Position numbers and translations under genes: made by a program. Positions 24,711 to 34,259 of a DNA stretch of 64,000 nucleotides are shown one piece after another. Source of the DNA: KBS-96 sp963722585 (GTDB lineage: Bacteria; Acidobacteriota; Terriglobia; Bryobacterales; Bryobacteraceae); contig CAVRNU010000012.1 in the NCBI GenBank assembly GCA_963722585.1, positions 124,001 to 188,000 of the forward strand, read 5' to 3'. The notes under the pieces are model-generated. The model was not told the DNA's origin. It did no database searches and worked only from the letters and a program-made list of their open reading frames with translations. Within the stretch, counting starts at the first letter, position 1; the number at the start of each line of letters is the position of its first letter.

Positions 24711-25684
24711 CAACGCGCTGTTTTCCGGGCGAATTCCCAGGCATCGGAAACGACACGGCGCAAATCCGAACGGCCCGGCTTCCAACCAAGTTGTCTTTGC
24801 AGTTTCTGTGAATCGGCCACCAACCTCGGAGGGTCCCCCTCGCGCCTGCATCCGATTTGGTAAGGCACTTTCTTCCCGGTGACGTATTCAACAGCCGCCA
24901 GAACCTCTTTGACGGAATGACCCGAACCGGTTCCGACGTTAAACACGTCGGACTGCCCATCCTTGAGCAAGTGTTCCACTGCCAGAACGTGGGCTTCAGC
25001 CAGGTCGCTGACATGAATATAATCGCGAATGCAGGTGCCGTCCGGCGTGTCGTAGTCGTCTCCGAAAACCGTCACGGGATCTCCGGTGATGACGGCGCGC
25101 AAAATCAAAGGGAGCAAATGAGTTTCCGGATCGTGGCATTCGCCAAGCCCGGAAGGCGGCTCAGACCCGCAGGCGTTGAAGTAGCGAAGCCGGATACTGC
25201 GAAACTCTCGGTACTGGTCGAGGATCTCGATCATTTTCTCGACCATTACTTTCGATTCGCCATACGGGTTAATCGGATCGTATGGCTCTGTTTCCGGAAT
25301 GGGAATGACTTTTGGGATGCCGTAGGCCGCGGCGGTCGAGGAAAATACGAGTTTGTTCACGCCCGCCTGCTGCATCGCTTCAAACAGCGACGTCGAGCCT
25401 CCCACGTTGTTCGAGAAATAAAGTTCCGGGGCTTTGGTCGATTCTCCGACTGCGATATACGCGGCAAAATGAATCACCGCCTGGCATCTTTCGCTGGTCA
25501 TCAGATCTGCCAGTTTTCGAGTTTCGCGGAGATCATATTGATGCAGCAGACCTTCCGGCACATTTGCTTTCCGTCCGCGCGACAAATTGTCCACAACGGC
25601 AACTTCGTGTCCGCTCTTGCGCAGAAAGTAGACCGTGTGAGAACCAATGTAACCGGCGCCCCCGGTCACCAAAATCTTCGCCAA
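24707..25684 (-). CDS. galE: UDP-glucose 4-epimerase
   Basis: Interconverts UDP-glucose and UDP-galactose. A 325-residue extended SDR with the NAD motif GGAGYIGS (8-15), catalytic S-S-T near 116 and Y141-x3-K145 (YGESK), then RYFNACGSEP and the substrate-loop DGTCIRDYIHVSDLA. The start is TTG, eight bases after GGGAGGAG. The stop overlaps the end of rsmI. Divergent from the secreted protein at 25912. Confidence 0.96.
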   Translation of the reverse strand: MAKILVTGGAGYIGSHTVYFLRKSGHEVAVVDNLSRGRKANVPEGLLHQYDLRETRKLADLMTSERCQAVIHFAAYIAVGESTKAPELYFSNNVGGSTSLFEAMQQAGVNKLVFSSTAAAYGIPKVIPIPETEPYDPINPYGESKVMVEKMIEILDQYREFRSIRLRYFNACGSEPPSGLGECHDPETHLLPLILRAVITGDPVTVFGDDYDTPDGTCIRDYIHVSDLAEAHVLAVEHLLKDGQSDVFNVGTGSGHSVKEVLAAVEYVTGKKVPYQIGCRREGDPPRLVADSQKLQRQLGWKPGRSDLRRVVSDAWEFARKTARC

Positions 25685-25765
25685 TAGATCACTCCTCCCG
25701 TGCTCACAATGGATTCGCTGCTGTGCGACAAGGGCAGCCGAATCAGTCTCAGTTTCTCATGCGCG

Positions 25766-25858
25766 GGGGATGCCCCCTTGTCTTGAAGTTTTCACGTTGA
25801 AAGAACTGAAAAGTAACGAATCTGCAATAACCGGATGCTAACGTCAACCCTGGGTTGA
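25766..25858 (+). promoter_or_regulatory. Two inverted repeats between galE and the next gene
   Basis: GGGGG-ATG-CCCCC (about 25766-25778) and TCAACCC-T-GGGTTGA (25844-25858) are perfect dyads in the 227-base divergent region. The second lies 54 bases before the secreted-protein start and could be an operator. No known riboswitch consensus is seen. Confidence 0.3.
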
Positions 25859-25911
25859 TCTCGCAAGCACACTCATCAGCCTCCAATCCTGATCTTGAGG
25901 AGACTTTCCGA

Positions 25912-27600
25912 ATGACCTTGAAGTTGTCGAGAATGCAAGTTCGCCCGCGAATGCGAGGACAAAGAATCGCCGTGATCGCGTTGAGCGTTTTAACAGGGAG
26001 CCTGGCGGTATCTGCCGGCGACTTGCCCTCTGCGCCGGCCCATTTCTGGCCCGGCAACCTGGTGGTCAGCCGCAGCGTATACGACAACAACCCCAATAAC
26101 GTGGTGGTTGGGACGATCCTTCCGCCGAACTGCGCTAATACAACGGGCGGCTGTTCCGTTTCGACCGGCGCGCCGTACAACGGTTCCTACCCTACAGTTT
26201 GGAATAACGACATTTATGACGTCAGCTTCGGCATCACATCGAAAATTCTGCTTGATCAGATAACTCCCTCCGGCTGGCTGATTAACACGCTCGAAGTGCC
26301 CAACAGCTTGGATCAGGGCATCACCAGCACGAGCGACCAACTAGTAACAAGCTTCAGCTCGAAATCTGAACTCGCTCTCCATCTGTCGACCGATGGCAAA
26401 TACCTCACGTTTATGGGGTATATTGCGCCCGTTAACGCGCTCGATGTCTCGAATTCCAATACTCCCGGAGCCGTCGATCCGACGAATCCTGTCGGAGAGA
26501 ATTATCTTCGCGCCGTGGCGCAAATCGATTCGAATGGGAAGTTTCAGTTTACGGAAACCAACGCGTACAGCGGCAATAATGGCCGTGCCGCCATCTTCAA
26601 TGATAAAGATGGCGCCAATTTCTTTTATACAGCCGGTAACGCCGGTAACGGAAGCAACCCGCAGCCAGGCGGTGTCATCCTCGGGGCCGGCGCGCAACTC
26701 ATCGTTCCGTCGAACGAACCCGAAAACGCGCAGAACGCAGGGACTCTCACGCCGGTCGCGAGCTTCAACGTTACGCAATTGGGCGCAAAGCCCGACAAGA
26801 TCGGTAAGGACGACAATTTCCGGGGCATTACCATCTTCAATAACGTGCTCTACTATTCGAAGGGCAGCGGCGGCAATGGCGTTAACACGGTGTATTTCGT
26901 CGATACTACCGGCAAAGCGTGTCCGAAAGGCGTCGGTCTGCCTTCCAGTTCCGCAACTCTGCCCACAACTCCTCTGTCCTATAATCCGGCGACGTTCGAG
27001 ACCGACGGTCTTCCCAGCAACATGTGCATCCTGGCGGGTTTCCCTTCAACTCCTAACAGCTCCGCCACAAGTCTTGCCTATCCATTCGGTATGTGGTTTG
27101 CCGACGCCAACACTCTGTACGTTGCAGATGAGGGCGACGGGTACGTAGGCGGCAGCGATCTCTATACACACGCGGCCGATCAAACTACGGCAGGTCTGCA
27201 AAAGTGGGTCTTCAATTCGAGCACAAATACTTGGAACCGGGTCTATACGCTGCAAACGGGGTTGAACCTGGGCGCGCCGTACGCCGTCTCGGGATATCCA
27301 AGCGGAACTAATTCCGCGACAGGACTTCCATGGTCGCCCGCGACAGACGGCCTCCGCAACATCACCGGGCGCGTCCGCGACGACGGCACTGTCACCATCT
27401 GGGCCATCACTTCTACGGTCAGCGGAAATGGAGATACCGGTGCCGATCCCAATAAACTTGTTGTGATCGACGATTCTTTGAAGAACACGGACCCGACAAT
27501 TGCGGCTTACGAGACGTTTATTACGCTTCGCGAAGCTCAGTTTGGCGAAGTCCTCCGCGGCGTCTCGTTCACGCCAGGTACGGACTTCGACCAGCGATAA
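25912..27600 (+). CDS. Large secreted protein, probable beta-propeller
   Basis: A 562-residue protein from ATG 25912, with GAGGAG upstream; an ATG at 25855 lacks an SD. A basic N-terminus precedes a hydrophobic stretch (IAVIALSVLTGSLAVSAG) with a likely signal cleavage after SAG. The mature part is rich in Asn, Gly, Ser and Thr, with repeated short strand patterns such as TFMGYIAPVNALDV, NTLYVADEGDGYVGG and NNVLYYSKGSGGNG, suggesting a propeller. Four Cys may form disulfides. No catalytic motif is recognised. It stands alone. Confidence 0.75.
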   Translation: MTLKLSRMQVRPRMRGQRIAVIALSVLTGSLAVSAGDLPSAPAHFWPGNLVVSRSVYDNNPNNVVVGTILPPNCANTTGGCSVSTGAPYNGSYPTVWNNDIYDVSFGITSKILLDQITPSGWLINTLEVPNSLDQGITSTSDQLVTSFSSKSELALHLSTDGKYLTFMGYIAPVNALDVSNSNTPGAVDPTNPVGENYLRAVAQIDSNGKFQFTETNAYSGNNGRAAIFNDKDGANFFYTAGNAGNGSNPQPGGVILGAGAQLIVPSNEPENAQNAGTLTPVASFNVTQLGAKPDKIGKDDNFRGITIFNNVLYYSKGSGGNGVNTVYFVDTTGKACPKGVGLPSSSATLPTTPLSYNPATFETDGLPSNMCILAGFPSTPNSSATSLAYPFGMWFADANTLYVADEGDGYVGGSDLYTHAADQTTAGLQKWVFNSSTNTWNRVYTLQTGLNLGAPYAVSGYPSGTNSATGLPWSPATDGLRNITGRVRDDGTVTIWAITSTVSGNGDTGADPNKLVVIDDSLKNTDPTIAAYETFITLREAQFGEVLRGVSFTPGTDFDQR

Positions 27601-27615
27601 GCGGAAGCGTCGCCG

Positions 27616-27955
27616 TTACCTACCAGATCTCAGCGTCATCACGGGTTCGGCACTCTGCTCAAAGTCTCTAATTCTGAGAATATTTCGCCGGATCAGGCCG
27701 GCAGCTTCATGAGTGCCATAGTTCATGGCCGCAAGGAGGATGACCTTTGGCGGAGTGCCAAGCTCCGCCGCAAGTATCGCGAAGTCGTGATCGGCAGTCA
27801 CGATTGAATAGCCCTTGTCACGCGCGTAATCCCAAATTGCACGGTCGGCGTTTCTCCGGCGAATCCTTGAAGAGTTACATGAGTAGACTCCGGAAATAAA
27901 TCAGCGATCATCGGAATCAGCCTGCGAGACGATTCGCGTCGAAAAGAAGCTTCAA
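27616..27955 (-). pseudogene. DUF5615 PIN-like toxin with two frameshifts
   Basis: Three frames together spell a DUF5615 (PIN-like) protein: LKLLFDAN, then SRRLIPMIADLFPESTHV and LQGFAGETP, then DRAIWDYARDKGYSIVTADHD and HEAAGLIRRN. The frame breaks near 27931 and 27847, each consistent with loss of one base. The start is TTG 27955, overlapping the DUF433 stop (TTGA), the usual coupled arrangement. The acidic residues of the PIN-like core (DAN, TADHDF) remain. It is either a decayed toxin or carries assembly errors. Confidence 0.7.
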
Positions 27956-28194
27956 CGTGCGATCTTCTCGCGCAGACTGTAGGCGAACTGGTGGACGGCC
28001 GTAATGTCCTCGCGCCGCAATTCTGGGTAATCCTCAAGAATTTGCTGCTCGGTTGCTCCGGACGCAAGCCAGCCGAGAACATCCCAAACGGTAATCCTAG
28101 TGTTGCGGATAATTGGCTGCCCCGACCGAACTCCGGGCCTCACCACGATTCGCTGAGCTAGATCGTCTACGTTGGCGCTGACAGATTCTCCCAT
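27952..28194 (-). CDS. DUF433 antitoxin-like protein
   Basis: An 80-residue protein of the DUF433 (VapB45-type antitoxin) family: RIVVRPGVRSGQPIIRNTR, ITVWDVLGWLASGATEQQIL and an EDYPELRREDI motif. I start at ATG 28194; the longer frame to 28317 adds an Arg/Ala-rich leader. DUF433 proteins pair with DUF5615 toxins and bind their own promoter. The antitoxin is intact although the toxin frame is broken. Confidence 0.85.
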   Translation of the reverse strand: MGESVSANVDDLAQRIVVRPGVRSGQPIIRNTRITVWDVLGWLASGATEQQILEDYPELRREDITAVHQFAYSLREKIAR

Positions 28195-28331
28195 AGAAGA
28201 GGCGAGGACCCTCAAACCAATTCTAACGCGCTTTGTACCGGCGGCTCTCGCATTGCCCGCCGCTAGCGAATGGCATAGACTGATTGATTTAGAGACTTCA
28301 AGCGCCTTATATTCCATTCGGGAGGTTTGCC

Positions 28332-29765
28332 ATGGGCCAGAACGACGATCTTACGCGGCGCGACGTGATGAAACTCGCGGGGGTCACAGGAGTGACGGCG
28401 GCTGCGGTAACCACTGCGGCGAAAGTCGGAGGGCCTGCCATTATCAAGGCGCGCGCCGACAGCAGCCAGGTCAAGTATGGAATGATCGGCACCGGCAGCC
28501 GCGGCACCTACCTTCTCGGTCATCTGGCAAAGGTTGATAATGGCCACTGCGCGGCGGTATGCGATCTCAACCAACAGGCGATGGACAAAGCGGCCGGCGT
28601 GATTGGAACCAATCCGAAGAAGTACCACGATTACCGCGAGTTGCTCTCCGATAAAGATGTCGATGCGGTGTTGATTGCCGTTCCTCTGTACGAACATTTC
28701 GCTGTTACCCGAGACTCGCTACAGGCTGGCAAGCATACGTTCTGCGAAAAGAGCCTCGTCTTCCGGCCGGAAGAGGTTCACGCCCTTCGAGCATTGGCGG
28801 CACAACACCCGAAGCAAGTGCTTCAGGTAGGCCTGCAGCGGCGCTACAGCAAATATTTTCAGGCCACGAAGGACATGGTGGATAAGAATATTCTCGGCGA
28901 CGTCACGCACATCCACGCGCAGTGGCATCGGAATCCCGGTGGCTCGTTATGGGTGATGAGACCGGGCGGCAAAAGCAATCCGAAAAACTGGAGGCTTTAC
29001 CGGGAGTTCTCAGGCGGTCTGACGGCTGAACTCGCTTCGCATCACCTTGACGTCGCCGACTGGATGTTTGGCGGTCACCCGGAATTTGTGATGGGATTGG
29101 GCGGCCTTGATACCTGGAAAGACGGCCGCGATGTTTTTGATAATATCCAGCTCATTTACCAGTATCCGGGCGGTCGAAAGCTCACCTATAGCGCGATTAG
29201 CACGAACGCCCATTGTCCGTATCTCTGCTCCGAGCGGCCCGAGTTTGGCATGTGCATCATGGGCACTGCGGGCGCAGTCGAAATCAACGTTGGCGACGGG
29301 CAGAAAACCATGCCGACGGCGTTGTGGTATCGGGAACCGAAGTCGACTAAAGTATCAAGCGGGACCGAGAAGACCAAAACAGAAGCCGGCGCAACGTTTG
29401 CTTTGGCCGGACCGCAAAAGGGTTTGCCGATCCTCATGCCCGACTATCAGGTAGACAAAGACAAAGATTCGTTTGTCGCGCGCGAAATGAAGTATGCTCG
29501 CTTGTGGCTCTATCAGAAGGGCGTGATGATACCCGAAGAAGACGTGAACCCGGTCGAGACCGAGCTCTGGAGCTTCTTCAACGACTCGATGAGCGGCGGC
29601 CATCCCAAGGCCGATGTTGAAGTCGGGCTTGCCGATTCGACCGCAGTCATTCTTTCGAACATGGCGATGGACGAGAACCGGCGAGTTTACTTCAACGAGA
29701 TGGAAAATCTTGGAAAAGACAAGGTCGACGACGCGATGAAGGAAGACGCTAAGCACACCGCATAA
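28332..29765 (+). CDS. Twin-arginine-exported Gfo/Idh/MocA oxidoreductase
   Basis: A 477-residue NAD(P)-dependent dehydrogenase-fold protein. The N-terminus is a Tat-type signal (TRRDVMKLAGVTGVTAAAV). The Rossmann part has GMIGTGSRGTYLLGHL and the conserved C-EK-S in HTFCEKSLVFRPEEV, then an HHLDVADWMFGG segment with the family's catalytic-region His. These proteins oxidise or deoxygenate sugars, often in the periplasm. AGG lies upstream of the ATG. It is divergent from the DUF433 operon; substrate unknown. Confidence 0.9.
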   Translation: MGQNDDLTRRDVMKLAGVTGVTAAAVTTAAKVGGPAIIKARADSSQVKYGMIGTGSRGTYLLGHLAKVDNGHCAAVCDLNQQAMDKAAGVIGTNPKKYHDYRELLSDKDVDAVLIAVPLYEHFAVTRDSLQAGKHTFCEKSLVFRPEEVHALRALAAQHPKQVLQVGLQRRYSKYFQATKDMVDKNILGDVTHIHAQWHRNPGGSLWVMRPGGKSNPKNWRLYREFSGGLTAELASHHLDVADWMFGGHPEFVMGLGGLDTWKDGRDVFDNIQLIYQYPGGRKLTYSAISTNAHCPYLCSERPEFGMCIMGTAGAVEINVGDGQKTMPTALWYREPKSTKVSSGTEKTKTEAGATFALAGPQKGLPILMPDYQVDKDKDSFVAREMKYARLWLYQKGVMIPEEDVNPVETELWSFFNDSMSGGHPKADVEVGLADSTAVILSNMAMDENRRVYFNEMENLGKDKVDDAMKEDAKHTA

Positions 29766-29772
29766 GCGCCGT

Positions 29773-30510
29773 CTAGCCCTTCAGACTTTCCGCGCCTTCG
29801 ATCAACTGCCGCGCGCGAGCGAACACCTCGCGGAGCATTGGTGCCGTCAGTTTGCCGGTTGAAGTATTTTGCTGGCTCGGGTGGTAGCAGCCCGCGAGCA
29901 GCGGGCCGCCTTGATGCGTGGTGTAAAGAACACCATGGCCGAACCGGAATGCGGCTCGCGACTTGATTTTGCCTTCCTCAAGCAAATAAGTGAGGTATTC
30001 GCCGAAGCCGAAGCTGCCGAGGGCGACGACTACTTTGCCATTCTCGAGCAGTGATAATTGCTTGTGGAACATCGGGCAGCAATTGAGCACTTCCGAGCGA
30101 TCCGGTTTGTTATCGGGAGGAACACACCGGATGGGAGCTGCGATGAACGCGTCCGTCAGCGTGAGTCCGTCGTCGCGGGATGTGCTGTTCGGTTGGTTCG
30201 CAAAACCGGTCTCGAACAGGGCGCGATAGAGAAAGTCGCCCGAGCGGTCGCCAGTGAACATTCTTCCGGTCCGGTTAGCGCCGTGCGCGCCTGGAGCGAG
30301 GCCGATAATCACGAGCCTTGCGCCAGGGTCGCCAAATGAAGGAACCGGCCGGCCCCAGTACTGCTGATCGCGATAGGCCCGGCGTTTTGTTTCGGCGATC
30401 TCCTCCCGCCAGGAAACCAGCCGCGGGCAGCGGCGGCAGCGCACAATTTCGCGATTCAGAATCTTGAACGCGGAAGGCCAGCGACTATCAAACTCGAAAG
30501 TCATGGGCAA
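29773..30510 (-). CDS. Family 5 uracil-DNA glycosylase (UdgB-like)
   Basis: A 245-residue iron-sulfur UDG: cysteines C25 and C28 (RCRRCPR) begin the cluster, with further Cys in PIRCVPP and LNCCPMF. Motif 1 is GLAPGAHGANRTGRMFTGD at 70-88, characteristic of family 5; the HPSQQNTSTGKLT block holds the C-terminal His of the active site. It removes uracil and some deaminated purines from DNA. ATG 30504 (MTFEF) is an alternative start. It ends 7 bases from the convergent oxidoreductase gene. Confidence 0.93.
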   Translation of the reverse strand: MPMTFEFDSRWPSAFKILNREIVRCRRCPRLVSWREEIAETKRRAYRDQQYWGRPVPSFGDPGARLVIIGLAPGAHGANRTGRMFTGDRSGDFLYRALFETGFANQPNSTSRDDGLTLTDAFIAAPIRCVPPDNKPDRSEVLNCCPMFHKQLSLLENGKVVVALGSFGFGEYLTYLLEEGKIKSRAAFRFGHGVLYTTHQGGPLLAGCYHPSQQNTSTGKLTAPMLREVFARARQLIEGAESLKG

Positions 30511-30522
30511 CAGTCATGAAAA

Positions 30523-31455
30523 TCAATCGTTGACGGCGACCTGGTCGCTCGCTTCCAGCATGATTCTGCTCTCCGGTGTTCCACTAAACTTCACAATAGC
30601 GATACCGGCGAAGATGAGGATCATGGCAATCATCTCGCGGAGCCCAAAAGGCTCGCGAAAGATCAACCAACCAAGAATGACAGCCACGACGGGGTTGACG
30701 AATGCATAGACCGAAACGATAGCCGCGGGAAGACGGTCCATCGCATAGACGAACGCGCTGTATCCGACGATTGCGCCGAAAATCACGAGGTACAGTAAAC
30801 CGCCGAGCGCCTGGGGCTTGACATGAGTGGGGAATCGTTCGAATGCCAGCGTGAGAAGCAGGAAGAAGGCGCCGGTAGCGAACTGCTGTACGGCTCCACT
30901 CACGATGGGGTGCGCCCTTCCACCCAACCGAGTCTGCAGCAGCGCCCCCGTTACCCAACCCGCGCATCCGAGCTGTAGCATAAGAAATCCGGCAACGATT
31001 CCACTTCGTAGACCTTCTTTCATGGCATTCGGCGCGACCAGCACGGCCACGCCTATCATGCCTAACATGAGCCCTCGAATTGTGGCGCCACGTGGCCGAT
31101 TCGCACCCGCTGACAGAACCCAATCGGCAATCACCATCCAGAATGGTTGCGTAGCGATAAACAGCGCCGAAAGCCCGCTCGGAACCCATTGCTCGGCCAC
31201 GCACAGCAACCCAGTTCCAAAGCCAATGGTAATGATGCCGTAGAGCGACGTGAGCCACAGCTCTCGGCCTGACGGCAGAGTTGCGCCCCACAATTTCGCA
31301 CCAAAAATCATGATGGCGCCCGACAGGAAATAGCGAACTCCCATCAACAGAAAAGGCGGAAACGATTCGAGCGCAACCCGAATACCTAAATAAGTAGTGC
31401 CCCAAAGGATGCACACCGATCCGAGGGCGAGCCATGCTCTCGTTCTTTGCTGCAT
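30523..31455 (-). CDS. EamA-family (DMT) transporter
   Basis: A 310-residue inner-membrane protein with about ten hydrophobic helices in two related halves. The EamA marks are WGTTYLGIRVALESFPPFLLMGVRYFLSG at the start and AFVNPVVAVILGWLIFREPF in the second repeat. Members export amino acids, purine metabolites or other small molecules; the substrate cannot be read here. It is divergent from the pfkB gene (59 bases between starts) and close behind the UDG gene in the same direction. Confidence 0.93.
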   Translation of the reverse strand: MQQRTRAWLALGSVCILWGTTYLGIRVALESFPPFLLMGVRYFLSGAIMIFGAKLWGATLPSGRELWLTSLYGIITIGFGTGLLCVAEQWVPSGLSALFIATQPFWMVIADWVLSAGANRPRGATIRGLMLGMIGVAVLVAPNAMKEGLRSGIVAGFLMLQLGCAGWVTGALLQTRLGGRAHPIVSGAVQQFATGAFFLLLTLAFERFPTHVKPQALGGLLYLVIFGAIVGYSAFVYAMDRLPAAIVSVYAFVNPVVAVILGWLIFREPFGLREMIAMILIFAGIAIVKFSGTPESRIMLEASDQVAVND

Positions 31456-31514
31456 TGTGGCGGGTATGGTTTGAGGGTAACATTCCCCACCGTTGCTACG
31501 CTGGAGTGGGGACG

Positions 31515-32450
31515 ATGAGAGACACGATACTGACGCTCACTGTAAATCCTGCCATTGATCGCATTGTTACAGTAGATCGCCTGGTATTCGAGGATCGCGC
31601 CTATATCCTCTCCACCGATTTCGCGGCCGGCGGACGCGGTATTAATGCGGCTCGTGTGCTCAAGAGTTTTGGCGCGAAAATACTGGCGATCACCACGTCC
31701 GGCGGAGAGGGCGGCCGGCGGCTCGAAGAGAAGCTGAACCACGACGGTTTCCCGGTTGAGCTGGTAAAGATCAAGAATCACATTCGCACGAATGTAACAA
31801 TTTCCGACCGCCAAGGGCTCTCAGTCAAACTCAATGAGCAAGGTCCGACGCTCGCCGACTCGGAAGTGAAACGGATTCACAAGGCGGTCGAAAAGCATTT
31901 TTCTTCCGCCACATGGCTCATGCTTTGCGGCAGCGCGCCGCCGGGAGTTCCCGCCGATTTTTACGCGAAGCTCATTCGAGAAGCGGAAAAGCACAGCGTG
32001 CTGACCCTGCTCGACACCGATGGCGAGCCATTGCAACCGGGAGTCGAGGCCGGTCCGACAGCGGTGATGCCCAATCAATCGGAAGCCGAGCGACTGCTTG
32101 GCCGCGCGCTAATCACAAGGTCGCATAGCATCGAGGCTGCGCAGCGGATTAAGGCGATGGGCGCGAAACACGTGGTTCTTACTTTAGGAAGCCGCGGAGC
32201 GATTGCTGCCTCGCCGGATGGAGTCGTTGAGGTTGTCCCCCCGCGTATTGACGCAGTTTGCCCCATCGGCGCCGGCGATGCGATGGGAGCCGCTTTTGTT
32301 TGGGCCATGAGCCACGGGAACAGTTTCGAGGAATCCGTCCGATGGGGCGTGGCGGCGGGAACTGCATCCGCCAAGTTGCCCGGTATCCAGTTGGCAACTT
32401 TCGAAGAGACGGAGCAAGTATTCCCGTTAGTTCAGGTCACAAGAATCTAA
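31515..32450 (+). CDS. PfkB-family sugar-phosphate kinase (1-phosphofructokinase-like)
   Basis: A 311-residue ribokinase-fold kinase. It shows TLTVNPAIDRIVTVDRL as in FruK/LacC, the substrate-binding GGRGINAARVLKSFG, and the catalytic anion-hole motif PIGAGDAMGAAFVWA with its base Asp. ATG 31515 has GGAG upstream; the frame to 31434 crosses the divergent gene. Likely product is fructose 1,6-bisphosphate or tagatose bisphosphate. The stop overlaps the HAD phosphatase start (TAATG), so the pair handles related sugar phosphates. Confidence 0.9.
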   Translation: MRDTILTLTVNPAIDRIVTVDRLVFEDRAYILSTDFAAGGRGINAARVLKSFGAKILAITTSGGEGGRRLEEKLNHDGFPVELVKIKNHIRTNVTISDRQGLSVKLNEQGPTLADSEVKRIHKAVEKHFSSATWLMLCGSAPPGVPADFYAKLIREAEKHSVLTLLDTDGEPLQPGVEAGPTAVMPNQSEAERLLGRALITRSHSIEAAQRIKAMGAKHVVLTLGSRGAIAASPDGVVEVVPPRIDAVCPIGAGDAMGAAFVWAMSHGNSFEESVRWGVAAGTASAKLPGIQLATFEETEQVFPLVQVTRI

Positions 32451-33127
32451 TGACACCGTTCTACGTGCGGGCCGTGCTGTTCGACATGGACGGCACCCTT
32501 GTCGATTCCACTCCTGTAGTTGAGAGAGTCTGGTCGCGATGGGCGGCGCAGCACGGACTTGACGCTTCAGAAGTAGCGACTTTTGCGCACGGCCGGCCGA
32601 CGGCGGAGGTCATTCGAGCCTTTCTGCCAAATGTGGATGCGGTGACGGAAGCTGCCTCGTTACTCGCGGAAGAAGAACTCGATCCGACCCCGATTCGAAG
32701 CATTCCTGGTGCGCTCGAGGCAGTAGCGGCCGCCAGCCAACACTCGAAATGGGCGGTTGTGACGTCGGCTTCGAGAAAACTCGCGGGATTGCGGCTCGCG
32801 CTCGGCGGTTTTCCAAGCCCTCCCGTTCTGATCTCGGCCGACGATATCGTGCATGGCAAGCCTGACCCGGAAGGATTCCGGCGCGCGGCCGAAGCGCTGG
32901 GAGAACAGCCGGAAGAATGCCTAGTGTTCGAGGATACGCCCGCGGGTCTTCAGGCGGGTCGCGCCGCGGGAGCCCGAATCATTGGGCTCTCGACTACGTT
33001 CCCCGCCTCCGCGTTGCCGGCAGACATCGTAGTTCCCGATTTCACGTCCGTGTCCATGCAGCCTGCAGAGGATGGCAGTCTGCTCGTATCCGTTTTTGCG
33101 CCGGAAACCGTCAGCGGCACGAATTAG
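32450..33127 (+). CDS. HAD-family sugar-phosphate phosphatase
   Basis: A 225-residue beta-phosphoglucomutase/phosphatase-type HAD: motif I LFDMDGTLVDST (nucleophile and acid-base Asp), motif II VVTSAS, motif III Lys in HGKPDPEGF, motif IV VFEDTPAGLQAG. A helical cap follows motif I. The ATG overlaps the pfkB stop by one base and so is co-translated. The closest relatives by motif are hexitol or glycerol phosphate phosphatases (YfbT/GPP), but the substrate is not settled. Confidence 0.9.
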   Translation: MTPFYVRAVLFDMDGTLVDSTPVVERVWSRWAAQHGLDASEVATFAHGRPTAEVIRAFLPNVDAVTEAASLLAEEELDPTPIRSIPGALEAVAAASQHSKWAVVTSASRKLAGLRLALGGFPSPPVLISADDIVHGKPDPEGFRRAAEALGEQPEECLVFEDTPAGLQAGRAAGARIIGLSTTFPASALPADIVVPDFTSVSMQPAEDGSLLVSVFAPETVSGTN

Positions 33128-33233
33128 GAAACGGAGGTCTCGATCGCAATTTCGGGGGCTCCCGCCAACAGAGTAATAAAGTAATAACCTGATAAACATA
33201 GAGAGCGTGATTGACAGTTCGGGGAGAGAAATC

Positions 33234-34226
33234 ATGAAGAGATTTTCACTTGGTGCAACGGTGGTAATGGCCCTGCTATTGGCGGGCGCGTGTAGTAAGA
33301 AGCAACCAGAAACAGCACAGAGCCAGCCGCCGCCGGCTCAACCGGCGGCTCCCGCTGAGGCCGCTCCACAAAGCGCCACATCACCTACAGGAGAGACCAC
33401 GCCGGATGCAGCTATGCCAAACGATCTTCCGGCATTGGTAACTCTCACGGATGGGAGCAAGTACAAGGGTGTTCTGCTATCGAAGACCGGTTCGCAACTG
33501 ACATTCCGCGGCGACAATGGAGCCACAAGAACGTTCGACTCGCGCGACATCAAGAGTATCCGCTTTGGCGACGATACAAATGCAGCAAACCGCCCAAGCC
33601 CCGCAACACCAGCGCCCGCGCAGAGTGCCCAGGCGACACCACCGGAAAGCGCGGCGCCTGCTCCAGCCGCTACTCCCGCGCCGCCTCCGCCTCCGCGTGA
33701 GATTGTTATCCCAAGCGGCACTCAGGTATCGGTGCGAACAAACGAGAATATCGATTCGAAAACGGCATCCCCTGGGCAAGCTTTTTCCGCAGTGATCTCA
33801 CAGAGCGTGATTGACGATTCGGGAGCAGTAGCAATTCCACGCGGCTCACCCGCTACGCTGGTGATCAAGCAGGCCTCCGCCGGTAAAATCAAATCCAACG
33901 AGCTGGTGCTCGATTTGAAATCGGTTTCGGTTCATGGGCGTGACTACGCCGTGGAAACGGGTTCTTATATCCAGAAGGGTAAATCGGGGGTTGGCGCGAA
34001 CAAACGAACGGCGCTATTCGCGGGCGGAGGAACGGCGCTGGGCGCTGTCATTGGGGCAATTGCGGGCGGCGGAAAAGGCGCTGCAATCGGCGCGGCATCG
34101 GGCGCCGCGGCCGGAGCAGGAGGCCAGGTCTTGACGCGCGGCTCAGTGAAAGTGCCGGCGGAAACTATCCTGACGTTCCAACTGCAAGCGCCGCTGCAGC
34201 TCGAGGCCTCGCAGGCATCGCAGTAA
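33234..34226 (+). CDS. Lipoprotein with glycine-zipper domain
   Basis: A 330-residue protein from ATG 33234, with GGGGAGAG upstream. The lipobox is LLAGAC, with Cys at about 20. A Pro/Ala/Gln-rich stretch, a small beta domain (LPALVTLTDGSKYKGVLL, LTFRGDNGATRTFDSRDIK), a second low-complexity linker and a beta domain starting REIVIPSGTQVSVRTNENID follow. The C-terminus has a long glycine zipper (GGGTALGAVIGAIAGGGKGA), typical of envelope-anchoring segments. Probably an outer-membrane structural lipoprotein; no enzyme motif. Confidence 0.8.
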   Translation: MKRFSLGATVVMALLLAGACSKKQPETAQSQPPPAQPAAPAEAAPQSATSPTGETTPDAAMPNDLPALVTLTDGSKYKGVLLSKTGSQLTFRGDNGATRTFDSRDIKSIRFGDDTNAANRPSPATPAPAQSAQATPPESAAPAPAATPAPPPPPREIVIPSGTQVSVRTNENIDSKTASPGQAFSAVISQSVIDDSGAVAIPRGSPATLVIKQASAGKIKSNELVLDLKSVSVHGRDYAVETGSYIQKGKSGVGANKRTALFAGGGTALGAVIGAIAGGGKGAAIGAASGAAAGAGGQVLTRGSVKVPAETILTFQLQAPLQLEASQASQ

Positions 34227-34259
34227 GAGGGGCATGCCGGCGGAGAGCAGGTTTTCTGG

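Noticed and set aside
33203..33815. AGAGCGTGATTGAC occurring twice about 590 bases apart
   Set aside because: A 14-base match, one copy in coding sequence, with no further structure; likely chance.
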